A stretch of DNA of 64,000 bases from an uncultured Christensenellaceae bacterium (GTDB lineage: Bacteria > Bacillota > Clostridia > Christensenellales > Borkfalkiaceae), in NCBI GenBank assembly GCA_910586825.1, contig CAJUJF010000008.1, positions 20,211 to 84,210 on the forward strand, read 5' to 3'. The translations under genes and the position numbers were made by a program. Below, piece by piece: positions 62,442 to 64,000 of the stretch (its first letter is position 1; every line of letters starts with the position of its first letter). A model generated the notes under the pieces. That model did no database searches. It saw nothing but the letters and a program-made list of their open reading frames with translations, and had not been told where the DNA came from.

Positions 62442-62984
62442 ATGAAAGCTAAAAAATTGTTAATACCGTTGTTACTACTTTGTATATCTCTTTTTGCAAT
62501 GGTAGGTTGCACAAGCGATAAAATTCTTGCCAAGCCGGTAGATACTTCGCTTGAATTTTGGGTTATACAAGATGTTTCCGATATAGATTTTAGCGGACAT
62601 TATAAACTTCACGGTTTCGGCGCAGATTTCTATTATGGTAAAGGGTATCAACCTGCGGAAATTATAGAAGATTCGGCAGCAATTCCGCCCGAACATTGCG
62701 TGATTTATACGGTTTCACCATATCCCGATTATTCAAGCGGCGGACAATATGTTACGCGCATAGCAATAACAGATCCGCAAGTAACCGTTTACGGAATAAC
62801 TTGCAATTCTACATTGCAAGATTTTGACACAACATTTGAAAACTTGGGCTGTTCTATTCAAGATAAAGGGTTACTTCATATTGCTACTTACGGAAAAGTT
62901 AAGATTGCTTTGGCATCCTACGATGAAAACAAAGAACTGACTGTTTCGGTAGAGGTAACAAACAAGCAAGGCATTGATTTTTAA
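62442..62984 (+). CDS. Hypothetical lipoprotein
   Basis: 180 residues: signal peptide with lipobox MVGC (Cys near 23), then a soluble domain with no recognised family (FWVIQDVSDIDFSGHYKLHGFGADFYYGKGY..., PYPDYSSGGQYVTRIAITDP). Strong RBS AGGAGG; an own promoter (TATAAT near 62387) is likely. Followed by a strong terminator. Confidence 0.75.
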   Translation: MKAKKLLIPLLLLCISLFAMVGCTSDKILAKPVDTSLEFWVIQDVSDIDFSGHYKLHGFGADFYYGKGYQPAEIIEDSAAIPPEHCVIYTVSPYPDYSSGGQYVTRIAITDPQVTVYGITCNSTLQDFDTTFENLGCSIQDKGLLHIATYGKVKIALASYDENKELTVSVEVTNKQGIDF

Positions 62985-63030
62985 GATAAGCGGATTTAAC
63001 TTATGTTAAAAACAGTTTAACATAGATAAT

Positions 63031-63066
63031 GACCGATAAGACTTAACTGTCCTATCGGTCTTTTTT
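63031..63066 (+). terminator. Terminator of the lipoprotein gene
   Basis: GACCGATAAGAC / GTCCTATCGGTC stem (one mismatch), loop TTAACT, followed by TTTTTT. Confidence 0.85.
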
Positions 63067-63128
63067 ATTTTCAGTAACAAACTTTTTTCAAAAAGAGCGT
63101 TCACTGCCCATAAACGGGCAATGAAAAT

Positions 63129-63157
63129 TTGAAACAAATGTTTTTTTGTGTTATACT
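63129..63157 (+). promoter_or_regulatory. Promoter of the LexA-like gene
   Basis: TTGAAA (63129-63134), 17-nt spacer, TATACT (63152-63157). Confidence 0.75.
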
Positions 63158-63171
63158 ACGCCTACAATCTA

Positions 63172-63192
63172 AATTGAACGCCCTGTTCAATT
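63172..63192. promoter_or_regulatory. Operator candidate of the LexA-like repressor
   Basis: Perfect inverted repeat AATTGAAC / GTTCAATT with a 5-nt centre, 14 nt after the -10. GAAC...GTTC arms resemble SOS boxes, but the spacer is 5 rather than 4. Confidence 0.65.
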
Positions 63193-63208
63193 AAGGGAGT
63201 TTGCACCT

Positions 63209-63805
63209 ATGAGGACACTAAACAAAGAAAAGCTATTCCGTATTGAGAAATACATTAAAGATTACCAAACGGAAAACGGCAGATCGCCGAGCTATCGGAA
63301 CATAATGCACTTTATGAGTATGAGTTCGCTCAATCTTGTCCAAAGATATGTGTTTGCGTTAGAAAAGGACGGCAGAATTCAAAGAACGCGGCTCGGCAAC
63401 ATAGAGTTGCCGTCGCAGCTTGATAAAGGCGAAACTACCATTGCTCCCCTGCTCGGTGCGATTGCCTGCGGCGAACCGAGCTTTGCCGTTGAGCATATAG
63501 AAGACAGCTTTGAGTTGCCCCGTTCTCTGTTTGGGGGCGGAAAGCTATTCGTATTACACGCAAGCGGAAACAGTATGATTGAGGTTGGAATAAACGACGG
63601 CGATTTAATCGTTTTAAGACGTCAAGATTATGCCGAAGACGGCGAAATAGTCGTAGCCTTGACGAACGGCAACAACACGTTAAAACGACTTTTCCATAGA
63701 AACGGTAAAATCGTCTTACATCCCGAAAACAAAACAATGAAAGATATAATCGTCAATAACTGCGAGATACAAGGCGTATTGGTCGGTTGTATCAAAACAT
63801 ATTAA
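63209..63805 (+). CDS. LexA-like S24 repressor
   Basis: 198-residue LexA/S24 protein. N-terminal winged HTH (IEKYIKDYQTENGRSPSYRNIMHFMSMSSLNLVQRYVFALEKDGRI, about 12-57). Self-cleavage site probably Cys87-Gly88 (GAIACGEP), as in UmuD rather than the usual Ala-Gly; catalytic Ser122 (HASGNSMIE) and Lys159 (NNTLKRLF). A perfect inverted repeat sits in its own promoter region. Whether it is the host LexA or an element-borne repressor is not clear; the neighbourhood suggests the latter. Confidence 0.85.
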   Translation: MRTLNKEKLFRIEKYIKDYQTENGRSPSYRNIMHFMSMSSLNLVQRYVFALEKDGRIQRTRLGNIELPSQLDKGETTIAPLLGAIACGEPSFAVEHIEDSFELPRSLFGGGKLFVLHASGNSMIEVGINDGDLIVLRRQDYAEDGEIVVALTNGNNTLKRLFHRNGKIVLHPENKTMKDIIVNNCEIQGVLVGCIKTY

Positions 63806-64000
63806 ATCGGTATTGCGTTGCACATAGCCCCGTGCAACAAAATATAAAGGACAAGCATTTGGTGTACTACGTTACAGGATGCCCAGACCGTAACAAAGTA
63901 GTTCATTAAAATCAAAGGTGTTTGTTTTTGGGAATGGAGGTTTATTACTGTAAATAATCAATATGGACACACAATAATAAACAATATAATCAAAGCAGTC
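63806..64000 (+). other. Window end: hairpin and possible start of an incomplete gene
   Basis: A hairpin GTTGCAC/GTGCAAC (63818-63839) follows the repressor gene. Near the end GGAGG (63936-63940) precedes an open frame reading TVNNQYGHTIINNIIKAV to the edge, without an ATG, GTG or TTG at proper distance. Too short to identify. Confidence 0.25.

Overview
The window reads as a chromosomal segment of an anaerobic, endospore-forming Bacillota (Clostridia-like) bacterium. The evidence is the sporulation pair yabP/yabQ, AdhE, a group B type [FeFe] hydrogenase, anaerobic ribonucleotide reductase with its activase, WhiA, a large polymerase III alpha subunit, and consensus sigma-A promoters (TTGACA-17-TATAAT). 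No order or genus can be fixed from sequence alone.

Layout. 1-11.4 kb: the 3' part of typA, a sporulation/division cluster (yabP, yabQ, divIC-like, ppx/gppA-like, M50-like protease), small regulators, aroA, a YgjP-type peptidase, a prephenate dehydrogenase, and the operon DUF1934-MBL hydrolase-rho. 11.4-16.8 kb: a PadR regulator fused to a coiled coil and membrane domain, a YkvI-like transporter whose frame runs antisense into a NitT/TauT-type ABC operon, and that operon. 17-26 kb: valS, a secreted esterase, adhE, the hydrogenase, then an AT-rich gap with a promoter-to-terminator candidate small RNA and a decayed XRE regulator. 26.4-37.4 kb: rplI, a DUF1540 mini-protein, a solute-binding-like protein, murB-PHP-whiA-dnaE, pfkA, a PfkB-type kinase and an HD protein. 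37.4-49.7 kb: nrdD/nrdG behind three phased NrdR-like boxes, an M29 aminopeptidase, two COG0523-type GTPases, flavodoxin, an RNA methyltransferase, a glycerophosphodiesterase, a broken GH36 alpha-galactosidase and a GH2 enzyme. 49.8-55.1 kb: two tRNA-Leu genes flanking polA-coaE-SPFH-slt.

From about 55.1 kb to the end the base composition turns AT-rich and the content becomes accessory: small hypothetical proteins, lipoproteins, a SLOG protein behind a structured leader, an XRE-SdpI membrane regulator, a WYL regulator and a LexA-like repressor. Several of these unrelated genes sit between homologous intergenic modules (direct-repeat element, terminator, promoter), a layout resembling an array of exchangeable single-gene units next to a tRNA-Leu gene.

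Two window-wide patterns stand out. At least five genes (XRE at 4849, aroA, ygjP-like, DUF1934, polA) have a -10 hexamer only 6-7 nt before the start codon and no Shine-Dalgarno sequence, so they should be leaderless. A 13-bp palindrome, TATGTCAGACATA, recurs at 7934 and 13222, with a near copy at 1656.
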